Origin: DASQWC01 sp035640475 | GTDB lineage: Bacteria; Actinomycetota; JAICYB01 | Length of the DNA stretch: 61,004 nucleotides | Assembly: GCA_035640475.1 (NCBI GenBank) | Contig: DASQWC010000213.1 | Location: forward strand, 1-61,004 | Reading direction: 5' to 3' | Shown here: positions 1 to 9,200 of the stretch, one piece after another | Numbering within the stretch: position 1 is the stretch's first letter | Layout of the letters: the number at the start of each line of letters is the position of its first letter | Translations under genes and position numbers: made by a program | The notes under the pieces: model-generated | What the model was told of the DNA's origin: nothing | The model's database searches: none | The model's input: the letters and a program-made list of their open reading frames with translations, nothing else

Positions 1-2619
1 AGCGGGTCCGACACGGATCCCGAGAACTGCAACCTCGACTTCTCCATCGTCACGGGGCCCGCGAACGGCACGCTCGGGGCGATCGCTAACAACGCATGCG
101 TATCGGGCGCGACGAATAACGACACGGCCACGGTTCCTTATACGCCCGCGGCGAATTTCAATGGATCCGACAGCTTCACGTTCAAGGTCAACGACGGCCT
201 CACCGACTCCGCGACCGCGACCGTCTCGATCACGGTCAATCCCGTGAACGACGCTCCCGCTGGCTCTGACAACAACGTGACGACCAATGAGGACACGACC
301 TACACGTTCGCGTCGGTCGACTTCCCGTTCTCCGACGCGGCGGATGCGCCCGCCCCCAATGCGTTTGCCGGTTTGCAGATAACGACCCTGCCGGCAGCGG
401 GGACGCTCAAGTTGAGCGGCAGCACATTCACAGTGCCGCAGGACGTCACACTTGCGAACATTCCGAACCTTACTTTCGAGCCCGGACTCAATGCGAACGG
501 CACTGCGTATGCGACGTTCAACTTCAAGGTTCGAGACAACGGCGGGACAGCAAACGGAGGCGTCGACCTCGACCCGACCGCGAACACGATGACGATCGAC
601 GTCACGGCGGTGAACGACGCCCCGGTCAACAGTGTCCCCGGCGCCCAGACGACTCCTGAGGACACGGCAAATGTCTTCTCCGCCGCGAACTCGAATCTCA
701 TCTCGATCTCCGACATCGATGCCGGATCGAACGAGGTCAAGGTGACGCTAGCTGTTACCAACGGCACCCTGACACTCGGAGGCACCACGAACCTTACGTT
801 CAGCGTGGGGGACGGAGTCGCCGACTCGACGATGACGTTCACGGGAACGCTCACCAACATCAACGCCGCGCTCGCAACGGTCACCTACAACCCAACGGCG
901 AACTTCAACGGCTCGGACACGTTGTCGATCACCACGGACGACCAAGGCAATACGGGCAACGGCGGCGCGTTGAGTGATATCGACAACGTGGTGATCAACG
1001 TGACCTCGGTGAACGATGCACCCGTTAACACAGTTCCCGGCGCCCAGACGACCAATGAGGACACTGCCAGGGTCTTCTCGTCGGGCAATTCCAACCAGAT
1101 CTCGATCGCCGACGTCGATGCGGGATCGAACGCGGTCCAGGTCACACTCGGCGTAGTCAACGGCACCCTGACGCTCGGAAGCACGACGGGTCTTTCGTTC
1201 GCCGGCGGGGACGGAACCGCTGATCCGACGATGACGTTCACGGGAACGCTCACCGACATCAACGCCGCGCTCGCAACGGTCACCTATAACCCGACGGCGA
1301 ACTTCAACGGCTCCGACACGCTCTCGATGACGACCAACGACCAGGGCAACACGGGCGGCGGTGCGCTGTCGGACATCGACAACGTGGTGATCACCGTGAA
1401 TTCGGTGAACGACGCTCCCGCGGGCACGAATGCGACTGTCGGGACGCTGCTGAATACGCCCTATCTCTTCAGTGCAGCCGACTTCGGGTTCAGCGACCCG
1501 AACGACGCTCCGCCCAACACCTTCTCCGCCGTCACGATCACGACTCTGCCCACGGCGGGTACTCTCCAGCTCAGCAACGTCAACGTCACGGCCGGCCAGT
1601 CGATCCCCGTCGCCAGCATCCCGAACCTGAGCTTCACGCCGGCCACCAATGCGTTCGGTTCCCCATACGCGACCTTCACCTTCCAGGTGCAAGACAACGG
1701 CGGCACGGCGAACTCCGGAGTCGACCTCGACCAGTCGCCCAACACGATCACGATCAACGTGACGGCGCTGCCCATGGTGACCGTCATCAAGCAGGTCGTG
1801 AACGACAACGGGCAGGCGGCGACGCCTGCCGACTTCACGATCACGGTGAACGGGACGAACGTCGATCAGCCCACGTTCGCCGGCCAGGACACACCGGGCG
1901 TGACGGTCACGATGGATCCGGGGTCCTATTCGGTGACGGAGAGCGGCCCCTTCGACTACGCCGGCTCGTTCAGCAGCGGCTGTTCGGGATCGCTGACCTT
2001 CGGGCAAACCGCGACCTGCACGATCACCAACAACGACCTTCCGCTGGATTGCTCCATTCCCACCATCGTCGGTACGGCCGGCCCGGACACGATCGTGGGA
2101 ACCCCGGGCGATGACGTCATCGATGGATTGGGCGGGGCCGACAACATCCGGGGCCTGGGCGGTCGCGACGTCATTTGCGGCGGCGACGGGAGCGAGACTC
2201 TGATCGACGGTGGGCCGGGCATCGACATCTTGTGGGGTGGCCCCGGCAACGACACGATACGGGGCGGCGACGATATCGACCGGCTGATCGGCGAGGCCGG
2301 CTTCGACGACTTGGACGGCCAGCTCGGCATCGACCTCGTGTTCGGCATGGACGACGCCGACTTCGCGAGAGGCGGCGGCGATACCGACTTCGTCTTCGGC
2401 GGTCTTGGTTCCGACACACTGCAGGGCAACGCCGCTGACGATGCGCTCTTCGGCGAAGCCGGCAGCGACATCCTGGCCGGCAACGACGGGAACGATTACC
2501 TCTTCGGCGGGAGCGAGAACGACACGCTGAACGGCGGAATCGGAACCGACGAGTGCCACGGTGAGGATGGAGCCGGGGACTCGGCTACGGCCTGCGAGGT
2601 GGTCGACGGCGTTCCGTAG
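1..2619 (+). CDS. Ig/cadherin-like repeat surface protein with C-terminal RTX repeats (5' partial)
   Basis: The frame is open from base 1, so the N-terminus lies upstream. About 872 residues are visible. Residues 1-590 are Ig/cadherin-like blocks of roughly 125-130 residues separated by VNDAP(V/A) linkers near 82, 204, 337 and 469. One SpaA/prealbumin-like domain follows (about 592-680, beginning VTVIKQVVND). The last 180 residues are Gly/Asp-rich with repeats such as GGPGNDTIRGGDD, the calcium-binding beta-roll (RTX) signature. Proteins built this way are large, secreted, Ca-dependent surface or adhesin-like proteins; that role here is inferred from family. No secretion ATPase is in the window. 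The next gene starts inside its 3' end. Confidence 0.85.
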   Translation, partial: SGSDTDPENCNLDFSIVTGPANGTLGAIANNACVSGATNNDTATVPYTPAANFNGSDSFTFKVNDGLTDSATATVSITVNPVNDAPAGSDNNVTTNEDTTYTFASVDFPFSDAADAPAPNAFAGLQITTLPAAGTLKLSGSTFTVPQDVTLANIPNLTFEPGLNANGTAYATFNFKVRDNGGTANGGVDLDPTANTMTIDVTAVNDAPVNSVPGAQTTPEDTANVFSAANSNLISISDIDAGSNEVKVTLAVTNGTLTLGGTTNLTFSVGDGVADSTMTFTGTLTNINAALATVTYNPTANFNGSDTLSITTDDQGNTGNGGALSDIDNVVINVTSVNDAPVNTVPGAQTTNEDTARVFSSGNSNQISIADVDAGSNAVQVTLGVVNGTLTLGSTTGLSFAGGDGTADPTMTFTGTLTDINAALATVTYNPTANFNGSDTLSMTTNDQGNTGGGALSDIDNVVITVNSVNDAPAGTNATVGTLLNTPYLFSAADFGFSDPNDAPPNTFSAVTITTLPTAGTLQLSNVNVTAGQSIPVASIPNLSFTPATNAFGSPYATFTFQVQDNGGTANSGVDLDQSPNTITINVTALPMVTVIKQVVNDNGQAATPADFTITVNGTNVDQPTFAGQDTPGVTVTMDPGSYSVTESGPFDYAGSFSSGCSGSLTFGQTATCTITNNDLPLDCSIPTIVGTAGPDTIVGTPGDDVIDGLGGADNIRGLGGRDVICGGDGSETLIDGGPGIDILWGGPGNDTIRGGDDIDRLIGEAGFDDLDGQLGIDLVFGMDDADFARGGGDTDFVFGGLGSDTLQGNAADDALFGEAGSDILAGNDGNDYLFGGSENDTLNGGIGTDECHGEDGAGDSATACEVVDGVP
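829..1320 (+). repeat. Intragenic direct repeat, about 90 bp, 399 bp apart
   Basis: The DNA at about 832-921 and about 1231-1320 is nearly identical (a handful of mostly third-position differences). The spacing of 399 bp equals 133 codons, one Ig/cadherin-like block. This indicates a fairly recent duplication of one block inside the surface-protein gene. Confidence 0.75.
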
Positions 2620-3010
2620 GACATCACGCGCCAAGCTCGGCGCGATCGTCGCGGCCGTCATTGTGGTGCTTGTCGTCGCGGGTTTTGTCATTGCGCGAGC
2701 GCGGCAAGAGCCCGATCGGCCGGCGCAGCTTCCGAGCCCGTCTTTCGTCGTCTTGTCCGACTTCCGCTTCGTTCCCGGGAGCGTCGGGGTGGAGAAGGGT
2801 GCGTCGGTGACGATGACGCTCAGGAACATCGCGGGACGTGTCCACAACCTGAGCCTCGAGGGTCCCGCCGCCCTGCGCCTCGATAACGACGTCGGAGCAA
2901 TGAAGTCGCTGGGCGTGGCTTTCGTCGCGCCGGCCGAGCCGGGCAAGTACACCTTCTACTGCAAGTACCACCGGGATCGCGGAATGAGGGGCACACTCGT
3001 CGTCGCGTGA
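2561..3010 (+). CDS. Membrane-anchored cupredoxin
   Basis: 149 residues: a short cytoplasmic N-terminus, one membrane segment (about 27-46, AIVAAVIVVLVVAGFVIA) and an outward-facing plastocyanin-like domain. Type-1 copper ligands are all present: His in GRVHNLS (about 95), then Cys134, His137 and Met142 in CKYHRDRGM. The start is GTG 2561 or ATG 2567, both inside the 3' end of the surface-protein gene; the overlap of about 59 bases suggests co-expression. Family knowledge: such domains carry electrons or bind copper outside the membrane. It is the first of seven cupredoxin-type proteins in the window; the other six are clustered 43 kb away. Confidence 0.85.
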   Translation: MRMEPGTRLRPARWSTAFRRTSRAKLGAIVAAVIVVLVVAGFVIARARQEPDRPAQLPSPSFVVLSDFRFVPGSVGVEKGASVTMTLRNIAGRVHNLSLEGPAALRLDNDVGAMKSLGVAFVAPAEPGKYTFYCKYHRDRGMRGTLVVA

Positions 3011-3101
3011 CGAGAGCCCGCCACATCTGTTCCTTCGCACCACTTTCGAATTGACCCCGCGCCTCACGAGGGAAAATGCTGGAGTTGCGGGAAGGAGGCG
3101 G

Positions 3102-4499
3102 ATGCGCCGACTGGTCGCACTGGGGGCGCTGCTTCTCACGGTCGGCCTCGTCGCGCACGCGCTCGCGCTGCCGGGTGGAGCAACCGACCCCGACGAGCCC
3201 GGCGTGCCGAACCAGCTCGATTTACGAGTCGTCTCTCACGACGACCAGGGCTCGCAGGTGATCTACACGGCGACGGTGCAGGATTCGAGCTCGATCTCAC
3301 CGCTCACACTCGGGTGGAGCATCTTCTGGGTGCTCGACACAAATGGGGACAGCGCCGAGGACCGATGCATTCGAGTCGACCCGATCCTGCCGATACCGGG
3401 CCAGCCGCTGCCGACGATCGGCCTCCTTTTCGTCGGTGAGTGCCTGCCCGGTCTCCCGACGCTGATCAACCCGCTTCCCGTGGGCATCGCGACACGTTCC
3501 GGAAACACGTACACGGTCTCGATCGACCAGTCGCTCCTTGGGCTACCGCCGGGCGCGACGAGCTACCGGTACTACGTCGCCTCGCTCCAATGTCTTCTGC
3601 CTGCGTGTCTCATTAGTACGCAGATCTTCGATTTCGTTCCGGACCGAGTGGGTTCGGTCGTGCAATGGATCACGCATTGCCTGGGGACGGTAGCCTGCCC
3701 GACCGCCTCACCAACCGCCTCCCCGACGGGATCTCCCACGGCTTCCCCAACCGCCTCTCCGACTGCGTCACCCACGGCTTCCCCGACAGCGTCTCCGACC
3801 GCCTCACCGACGGCGTCACCCACTGCGTCACCGACGGCATCTCCAACCGCCTCCCCGACCGCATCGCCCACCGCGTCACCGACGGCCTCACCAACTGCGT
3901 CTCCATCGGCCTCACCAACTGCATCTCCAACGCCGACGGCGAGCGGTCTGCTTCCGCCGACGGTCGTCCTCTTCGACTCGGAAGGCAACCAGACAACCCA
4001 GTTCTTTGCCGGCGAACGAGGACACGCCCTCGGCGTCAGGATGATCCCGAACCGGCGCTACGACTTGTTGTTTGCGCAGAGTCCCGACGAGCTCATCGGC
4101 TTCGCTACGACCTCCGGCGACGGGATTCTGCTCTCGCCGTTCACCATTCCATCCACGGCGAGACTCGGGGCAGCGAGGATTACCGTCGACCCGGTTGGTG
4201 AGGGGCAGGTCGTCGTGGTGCCGATCTCGATCATTGCCGGCGCGCCCTCGACATCGACTCCGCTAAGGACGACGACCATCCCAACTCCTCTCAGCCCGGT
4301 CGGCGGCGCAACGACCGGCACGCCCAGGCTCCCCAATACCGGGCTCGATGCCGGCATGTTTGTGGCGGCATCGGGCGCGCTGATCCTCTTCGGCGCTCTG
4401 CTCATACACATCCGGCGCCGCTATTCGCTTCTCGGATCGAGCCTCGCCGGCGACATCGTCTTCGACCAGAGAGGGCGAAAGTTCTACTCGGGCGGCTAG
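3102..4499 (+). CDS. LPXTG-type surface protein with TASP-repeat stalk
   Basis: 465 residues. The ATG at 3102 is preceded by AAGGAGG at 4-base spacing and opens a signal peptide (MRRLVALGALLLTVGLVAHALA), so an upstream in-frame ATG at 3051-region was not used. A globular part of about 180 residues is followed by a Pro/Thr/Ser/Ala stalk encoded by 12-bp repeats, a second globular part, then LPNTG, a membrane segment and an Arg-rich stretch. This is the layout of a sortase-anchored protein, but the tail after the membrane segment (RRRYSLLGSS... to SGG) runs about 27 residues, longer than usual sorting signals. No sortase gene is in the window. Function unknown. Confidence 0.8.
   Translation: MRRLVALGALLLTVGLVAHALALPGGATDPDEPGVPNQLDLRVVSHDDQGSQVIYTATVQDSSSISPLTLGWSIFWVLDTNGDSAEDRCIRVDPILPIPGQPLPTIGLLFVGECLPGLPTLINPLPVGIATRSGNTYTVSIDQSLLGLPPGATSYRYYVASLQCLLPACLISTQIFDFVPDRVGSVVQWITHCLGTVACPTASPTASPTGSPTASPTASPTASPTASPTASPTASPTASPTASPTASPTASPTASPTASPTASPTASPSASPTASPTPTASGLLPPTVVLFDSEGNQTTQFFAGERGHALGVRMIPNRRYDLLFAQSPDELIGFATTSGDGILLSPFTIPSTARLGAARITVDPVGEGQVVVVPISIIAGAPSTSTPLRTTTIPTPLSPVGGATTGTPRLPNTGLDAGMFVAASGALILFGALLIHIRRRYSLLGSSLAGDIVFDQRGRKFYSGG
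3696..3938 (+). repeat. 12-bp coding tandem repeats (Thr-Ala-Ser-Pro stalk)
   Basis: About 20 tandem 12-bp units of the form ACN-GCN-TCN-CCN encode repeated TASP, with occasional TGSP or SASP variants. The third positions vary between units, so the repeat is conserved at protein level more than at DNA level. It forms an extended, probably glycosylatable stalk in the LPXTG protein. Confidence 0.9.
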
Positions 4500-4543
4500 A
4501 TGGCGGCAGCGTCGTCGAGACGCGCAATACTCGTTAGAGAAGC

Positions 4544-5011
4544 ATGAGCATCGGTGCGCGCCCACTGGGCGAGCGAGACGTCGCGGCCATATGTGACCGG
4601 AAGATGGCCGACTTCCGTCACAAGGCACGGTGGCTCGCACTTCGCCATGTGCCAATGGACATCTTTTGCGACGCCGCCTCCGACGATCCGGACGTGCGGC
4701 TCGCGATCGAGACCGGGTTCATGGCCAAGATCGAGGACGACCTCCGCGACCCGGTGCTCGTCCGCCTCGAGGACCGGGAGGTGTTCACCTGCCCCGTTCT
4801 CGCGCTGCGGGTTCTCGCCGACGAGCCCGCGGAGATCCATCGAGCTTTTGTCGAGGGCGCGTTCCTGCGGAAGCTCTTTCGGTTCTTCGTGCCGGCCGCT
4901 TTCGAAGGCGGCGAGCCGTGGGAGGTCACCGACCAGGTCCGGGACATCATGCAGCGGCACTTCGCCTTCCAGCTGGTGGCCTGCGAAACGGTCCTCGCGA
5001 AGGCGTCCTGA
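4544..5011 (+). CDS. Hypothetical protein, 155 aa
   Basis: A soluble protein of 155 residues with no signal peptide or membrane segment. It starts at ATG 4544, 44 bases after the LPXTG gene, and ends 40 bases before guaB3. Composition and codon use match its neighbours, and no better frame competes. I do not recognise a family. Two cysteines (in IFCDAA and FTCPVL) and a C-terminal Cys (VACETVL) are scattered and do not form a motif. The position directly upstream of guaB3 in the same direction suggests co-transcription, nothing more. Confidence 0.65.
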   Translation: MSIGARPLGERDVAAICDRKMADFRHKARWLALRHVPMDIFCDAASDDPDVRLAIETGFMAKIEDDLRDPVLVRLEDREVFTCPVLALRVLADEPAEIHRAFVEGAFLRKLFRFFVPAAFEGGEPWEVTDQVRDIMQRHFAFQLVACETVLAKAS

Positions 5012-5051
5012 CTCTCGGATAAGCTTCTTCTTTCCTGGGGTGAGGAGCGCT

Positions 5052-6212
5052 ATGGCCGATATCGAGATCGGAATGGGGAAGTCGGCCCGTCGCGCCTACG
5101 GGTTCGACGAGGTTTCGATCGTTCCATCCCGCCGCACACGCGATCCGGACGACGTCGACATCAGCTGGGAGCTCGACGCCTGGACGTTCGGCCTCCCGTT
5201 GCTCGCTTCCGCGCAGGACTCCGTCGTCTCACCGGCGACGGCGATCGAGATCGGCCGCCTCGGCGGCTCGGCCGTCCTCAACCTCGAGGGACTCTGGACG
5301 CGCTACGACGACCCGGCCTCCGTCTACGAGCGGATCGCGGAGGCTTCGTCGGAGGAAGCCACCAAACTCATGCAGGACATCTACTCCGAGCCGATCAGGG
5401 CCGAGCTCATCCGCGAACGGATCGGCGAGATCAAGAAGGCGGGGGTGACTGCGTGTGCGTCGCTCACGCCCCAGCGCGTCGAAGAGTTCGCGTCCGACGT
5501 CCTCGAAGCCGAGCTCGACATCCTCGTGATCCAAGGAACGGTCGTCTCGGCCGAGCACGTCTCCCAGACGAGAGAGCCGCTCAATCTCAAGGAGTTCATT
5601 CGGTCCTTCGATCTGCCGATCGTCGTCGGAGGCTGCGCATCCTTCGCGACGGCGTACCACCTCATGAAGACGGGAGCCGTCGGCGTCCTCGTCGGTGTCG
5701 GTCCGGGAGCCGCGTGCACGTCGCGTCAGGTGCTCGGCATCGGCGTCCCGCAAGCCACCGCCGTCGCCGATGCGGCCGCTGCGCGCGTTCGCCACCTCGA
5801 AGAGACCGGCCGCTATTGCCACGTCATCGCCGACGGCGGCATGCGCACGGGCGGCGATATCTCGAAGGCGATCGCGTGCGGCGCGGACGCCGTGATGATC
5901 GCCTCGCCGCTCGCGGGCGCATTCGAGTCGCCGGGGCGCGGCTATCACTGGGGCATGGCGAGCTTCCACCCCGAGCTCCCGCGCGGTGTACGCGTCGAGA
6001 CGGGCCAGGTCGCGACGCTGAAGGAGATCCTCACGGGTCCGGCCGACGTCAACGACGGAACGCTCAACCTGTTCGGCGCCCTTCGCTTCTCGATGGCGAC
6101 CTCCGGCTACGGCACGATCCGCGAGTTCCACAAGGCGGAGCTCGTTGTCGCGCCCGCGGTCAAGACCGAAGGGAAGGACCTCCAGCGCTCGCAGGGAGTC
6201 GGGTCGGTCTGA
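5052..6212 (+). CDS. guaB3: GuaB3-family IMP dehydrogenase-related protein
   Basis: 386 residues, a TIM-barrel of the IMPDH/GMP reductase superfamily without CBS domains. The catalytic loop is visible as GVGPGAACTSRQVLGIG with its Cys, followed by the phosphate-binding IADGGMRTGGDISKAI and the ADAVMIASPLAG strand. Length and lack of CBS match the actinobacterial GuaB3 group, whose exact reaction is less certain than that of GuaB. ATG 5052 follows GAGGAG. It lies two genes upstream of guaA, consistent with a guanine-nucleotide role. A lipoprotein gene starts at its stop codon through a CTGA overlap. Confidence 0.9.
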   Translation: MADIEIGMGKSARRAYGFDEVSIVPSRRTRDPDDVDISWELDAWTFGLPLLASAQDSVVSPATAIEIGRLGGSAVLNLEGLWTRYDDPASVYERIAEASSEEATKLMQDIYSEPIRAELIRERIGEIKKAGVTACASLTPQRVEEFASDVLEAELDILVIQGTVVSAEHVSQTREPLNLKEFIRSFDLPIVVGGCASFATAYHLMKTGAVGVLVGVGPGAACTSRQVLGIGVPQATAVADAAAARVRHLEETGRYCHVIADGGMRTGGDISKAIACGADAVMIASPLAGAFESPGRGYHWGMASFHPELPRGVRVETGQVATLKEILTGPADVNDGTLNLFGALRFSMATSGYGTIREFHKAELVVAPAVKTEGKDLQRSQGVGSV

Positions 6213-7132
6213 GCACGCTCCGGGGCGCCGCAACGGCGATCGCCCTGCTCGGTCTTGCGTCGGGATGCGCCGTCCGCGCGAACGACCCGTCGGCGACTGT
6301 GGCCCCAGGCAGCGCGAAATACGGCAGCGGGGTTCCCAAGGACGATGGATCGTCCGATCTCGGCCCCCGAGGCGGCACCGGCCGGAACGTCGACATTCCC
6401 TCCGGGCCGAACCGCCCGAACGGACCGGCGGCTACAACGGTCTCGGGCGCGCCCATCGACGACACAGGTTCGCTCGGACGCAACACGCGCCTGTATCTGA
6501 GCCGTGAGGTCCCGAGACTCGTCGTGGAGATCGACGCAGTGAAGGACTTCGGACCGACGACGTATGCGATGGACACACTTCGCGAGCGCCTCACGCAGAT
6601 CGCGGACAAGCCCGGCGGGATCGATCTGCTTCAACCGGAGACGATCGCCAACGGCAAGTCGCGACTCACGCGGGACGACCTCATCGAGCTCGAGAAACGG
6701 AACCGGGATCACTACAGCTCCAAGGACGTCATGGTGTTGTACGTCCTGTACGTGAACGGTGTGTTCGCCGACGACACGGAGGCGCTCGGCGTCGCCTACG
6801 AGGCGTCGGCCTTCGCCGTCTTCCAGGAGCAGATTCGCGAGGCGGCCGCGACCCCGCTGGTCCCGGCCATCTCCATCGAGGAGGCGGTTATCGTCCACGA
6901 GATGGGACACGTCCTGGCGCTCGTCAACATCGGCTACACGTCACCGCGCAACCACGAGGACGCCGAGCACCCGAACCACTCCAGCAATGCGAACTCGGTC
7001 ATGTATTGGGCCATCGACAACGTCGGCATCGCGAACCTTCTCCAGGGACGGCCGACGCCCCCGAACAAGTTCGACACCAACGATCTCGCCGACTTGTCCG
7101 ACCTGAAGACCGGGAGGCTGCGGGTTGGCTAA
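6209..7132 (+). CDS. Lipoprotein zinc metalloprotease-like protein (CTG start)
   Basis: About 307 residues. The best start is CTG 6209, overlapping the guaB3 stop as CTGA; no ATG, GTG or TTG lies in frame nearby upstream, and the next GTG would remove the signal peptide. The N-terminus (STLRGAATAIALLGLASGC) is a lipoprotein signal with Cys at about 20. A Pro/Gly linker leads to a domain with HEMGHVLALVN, a zinc-binding HExxH motif, and downstream EHPNH and SVMYW that could give the third ligand and a Met-turn as in metzincins. The assignment as an active protease is inference from these motifs. The 3' end overlaps guaA by 8 bases. Confidence 0.7.
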   Translation: MSTLRGAATAIALLGLASGCAVRANDPSATVAPGSAKYGSGVPKDDGSSDLGPRGGTGRNVDIPSGPNRPNGPAATTVSGAPIDDTGSLGRNTRLYLSREVPRLVVEIDAVKDFGPTTYAMDTLRERLTQIADKPGGIDLLQPETIANGKSRLTRDDLIELEKRNRDHYSSKDVMVLYVLYVNGVFADDTEALGVAYEASAFAVFQEQIREAAATPLVPAISIEEAVIVHEMGHVLALVNIGYTSPRNHEDAEHPNHSSNANSVMYWAIDNVGIANLLQGRPTPPNKFDTNDLADLSDLKTGRLRVG

Positions 7133-8678
7133 CGTGCCCGATCCCGTCTTCATCCTCGACTTCGGTGCGCAATACGCGCAGCTGATCGCGCGGCGGGTGC
7201 GCGAGTGCCACGTGTACTCGGAGATCGTTCCGCACTCGGTCGACGCCGAAACGCTCGCGCGCCGCAACCCGAAGGGGATCATCTTGTCCGGGGGCCCGGC
7301 ATCCGTCTACGAGCCCGGCGCACCCGACTGCGACGAACGGATCTTCCGGCTCGGTGTCCCCGTACTCGGCATCTGCTACGGGCAGCAGGTCATGGCGCAG
7401 GCGCTCGGCGGCGAGGTCGGCCATACCGAGGTCGGCGAGTACGGCAAGATCGACCTCGAGGTCGTCGACGACGACGCCGTCCTGATGTCGGGCGTTCCCG
7501 TGCGGACGACCGCGTGGATGTCGCACCGCGACGCAGTCACGAAGCCGCCGCCCGGCTTCACCGTGACGGCGACGACACCGACGTGTCCCGTGGCGGCGAT
7601 GGAAGACGTCGAGGACCGACTGTTCGCCGTTCAGTTCCATCCAGAGGTTGCGCACACCCCCCGCGGCATGGACGTCATGCGCAACTTCTTGTACCGGGGC
7701 TGCGAAGCGCTTCCGACGTGGACGCCGGTGTCGATCATCGACGACGCCGTCGCGTCGATCCGTGAGCAGGTCGGCAAGGCGTCCGTCGTGTGCGCGCTGT
7801 CCGGCGGTGTCGACTCAGCCGTTGCGGCACTGATCGTGCACAAAGCAGTCGGCGGCCAGCTCACGTGTGTCTTCGTCGACCACGGTCTGCTGCGCGAGAA
7901 CGAGGCCGAACAGGTCGTCGCGACGTTCAAGAAGCACTTCCACGTCGAACTCATCCACATCGACGCGCGCGAGCGGTTCCTCGATGCGCTTCAAGAGGTC
8001 ACCGATCCAGAGCAAAAGCGCAAGATCATCGGGGAGCTGTTCATCCGCATCTTCGAGGAAGTCGCCAAGGGACTCGGCGACGTAAAGTTCCTCGTGCAGG
8101 GGACTCTCTATCCAGATGTGATCGAGTCGGGCGGTGAGCGAAGCCAGACTGCGGCCGCCACGATCAAGACACACCACAACGTCGGTGGGCTCCCCGAGGT
8201 CATGGGCTTCGAGCTCGTCGAGCCGCTGCGCAACCTGTTCAAGGACGAGGTGCGCAAGGTCGGCGAGGAGCTCGGCCTCCCGCCGGACATCGTGTGGCGC
8301 CAGCCGTTCCCCGGTCCGGGCCTTGCCGTCCGCATCGTCGGCGAGGTGACGCCGGAGCGTGTCGAGATCGTCCGGCGCGCCGACGCCATCGTTCGCGAGG
8401 AGCTCGCGCGTGCCGGCCTCGAGCGAGAGATCTGGCAGTCGTTCGCCGCGCTGCTCGCGCTTCGTTCGGTCGGCGTGCAAGGAGACGAGCGAACGTACGC
8501 CTATCCCATCGTCGTCCGCGCAGTGACATCGGAGGACGCCATGACGGCCGACTGGGCCCGCATTCCGGACGACGTCCTGGAGCGCATCTCGAACCGGATC
8601 ACCGCCGAGGTGCACGGCGTGAATCGTGTCGTCTACGACGTGACGTCGAAGCCGCCCGGCACGATCGAGTGGGAGTGA
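7125..8678 (+). CDS. guaA: GMP synthase (glutamine-hydrolysing)
   Basis: 517 residues, the standard length. It converts XMP to GMP using ATP and glutamine in the cytoplasm. An N-terminal class-I glutamine amidotransferase domain (nucleophile Cys in GICYGQQ, His/Glu in QFHPEV) is followed by the ATP-pyrophosphatase domain with the P-loop ALSGGVDSAVAA and the dimerisation domain ending KPPGTIEWE. The start is TTG 7125, seven bases after GGGAGG and overlapping the previous gene; GTG 7134 is the alternative. A strong terminator follows at 8694. Confidence 0.97.
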   Translation: MANVPDPVFILDFGAQYAQLIARRVRECHVYSEIVPHSVDAETLARRNPKGIILSGGPASVYEPGAPDCDERIFRLGVPVLGICYGQQVMAQALGGEVGHTEVGEYGKIDLEVVDDDAVLMSGVPVRTTAWMSHRDAVTKPPPGFTVTATTPTCPVAAMEDVEDRLFAVQFHPEVAHTPRGMDVMRNFLYRGCEALPTWTPVSIIDDAVASIREQVGKASVVCALSGGVDSAVAALIVHKAVGGQLTCVFVDHGLLRENEAEQVVATFKKHFHVELIHIDARERFLDALQEVTDPEQKRKIIGELFIRIFEEVAKGLGDVKFLVQGTLYPDVIESGGERSQTAAATIKTHHNVGGLPEVMGFELVEPLRNLFKDEVRKVGEELGLPPDIVWRQPFPGPGLAVRIVGEVTPERVEIVRRADAIVREELARAGLEREIWQSFAALLALRSVGVQGDERTYAYPIVVRAVTSEDAMTADWARIPDDVLERISNRITAEVHGVNRVVYDVTSKPPGTIEWE

Positions 8679-8693
8679 GTGGAGTAGAGAAAG

Positions 8694-8731
8694 AAAAGAC
8701 GGGTGGGGAAGATTCCCCACCCGTCTTTTTT
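8694..8731. terminator. Bidirectional Rho-independent terminator
   Basis: A perfect 17-bp inverted repeat (AAAAGACGGGTGGGGAA at 8694-8710 and its complement at 8713-8729) with a tight loop, flanked by an A-run and a T-run. It can terminate guaA on the plus strand and the small secreted-protein gene on the minus strand. Confidence 0.93.
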
Positions 8732-8750
8732 GCTCAACCTCGCGCTTTGT

Positions 8751-9113
8751 CTATGGTCCGCCTCCGAGCGGAGCCGGGAGGGCGTCGAGCGCGCAACCGA
8801 GGCCGATAACCCCGTCCCCCAGGGCGTTCGAGCCGCCCGAGTTAATGGCTTCGCCGAGCCCCACGACTGCCCCGCTCACGATTCCGGTGGCGGGCGGACA
8901 TGTAGCACCACCACCATTACCTGGATCTTCACCCTTCGGTCCGCACGGCGGACCGTTCTCACACGGCCTACCCTCGGGCGGTCCGCACGGCGGCGTACTC
9001 TCCTGACCCGGTGGGCAAGCGTTCCCGTTGTCGCCCGGGACCGCGAGTGCCGTTCCGGCGCCGCCTCCGAGCAGCAGCACGACTGCCACGACCACGATTC
9101 CGACGCGCTTCAT
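8751..9113 (-). CDS. Small secreted Gly/Pro/Cys-rich protein
   Basis: 120 residues with a clear signal peptide (MKRVGIVVVAVVLLLGG...TALA) and a mature part rich in Gly, Pro and Cys: five cysteines sit in repeated PPCGP/PCENG-like spacing between about 33 and 70, plus one near 107. ATG 9113 follows AGGAGAGGAGG at 4-base spacing, strong translation signal evidence. The gene ends 20 bases from the shared terminator. No family recognised. The Cys pattern could give disulphides or metal binding, but no known motif supports a choice. Confidence 0.75.
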   Translation of the reverse strand: MKRVGIVVVAVVLLLGGGAGTALAVPGDNGNACPPGQESTPPCGPPEGRPCENGPPCGPKGEDPGNGGGATCPPATGIVSGAVVGLGEAINSGGSNALGDGVIGLGCALDALPAPLGGGP

Positions 9114-9200
9114 AAGCCTCCTCTCCTGGATCCCTACCGCTTGTGCCTTTACCCCTGCGACCTCGGGGCAAAAACTTCGCCTTCGATAAGCTCACTTCCG

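Noticed and set aside
2062..2619. Type I secretion system expected for an RTX protein
   Set aside because: No ABC exporter or membrane-fusion gene is present nearby; the RTX repeats are part of a modular surface protein, so a type I system is not claimed.
748..2952. Long minus-strand open frame (over 700 codons) opposite the surface-protein gene
   Set aside because: Arg/Val/Asp-rich composition without domains, spans two genes on the other strand and has no ribosome site; a shadow frame of GC-rich coding DNA.
3696..3938. CRISPR-like short repeats
   Set aside because: Units are 12 bp, contiguous, without spacers and vary at third codon positions; they are a coding Thr-Ala-Ser-Pro stalk.
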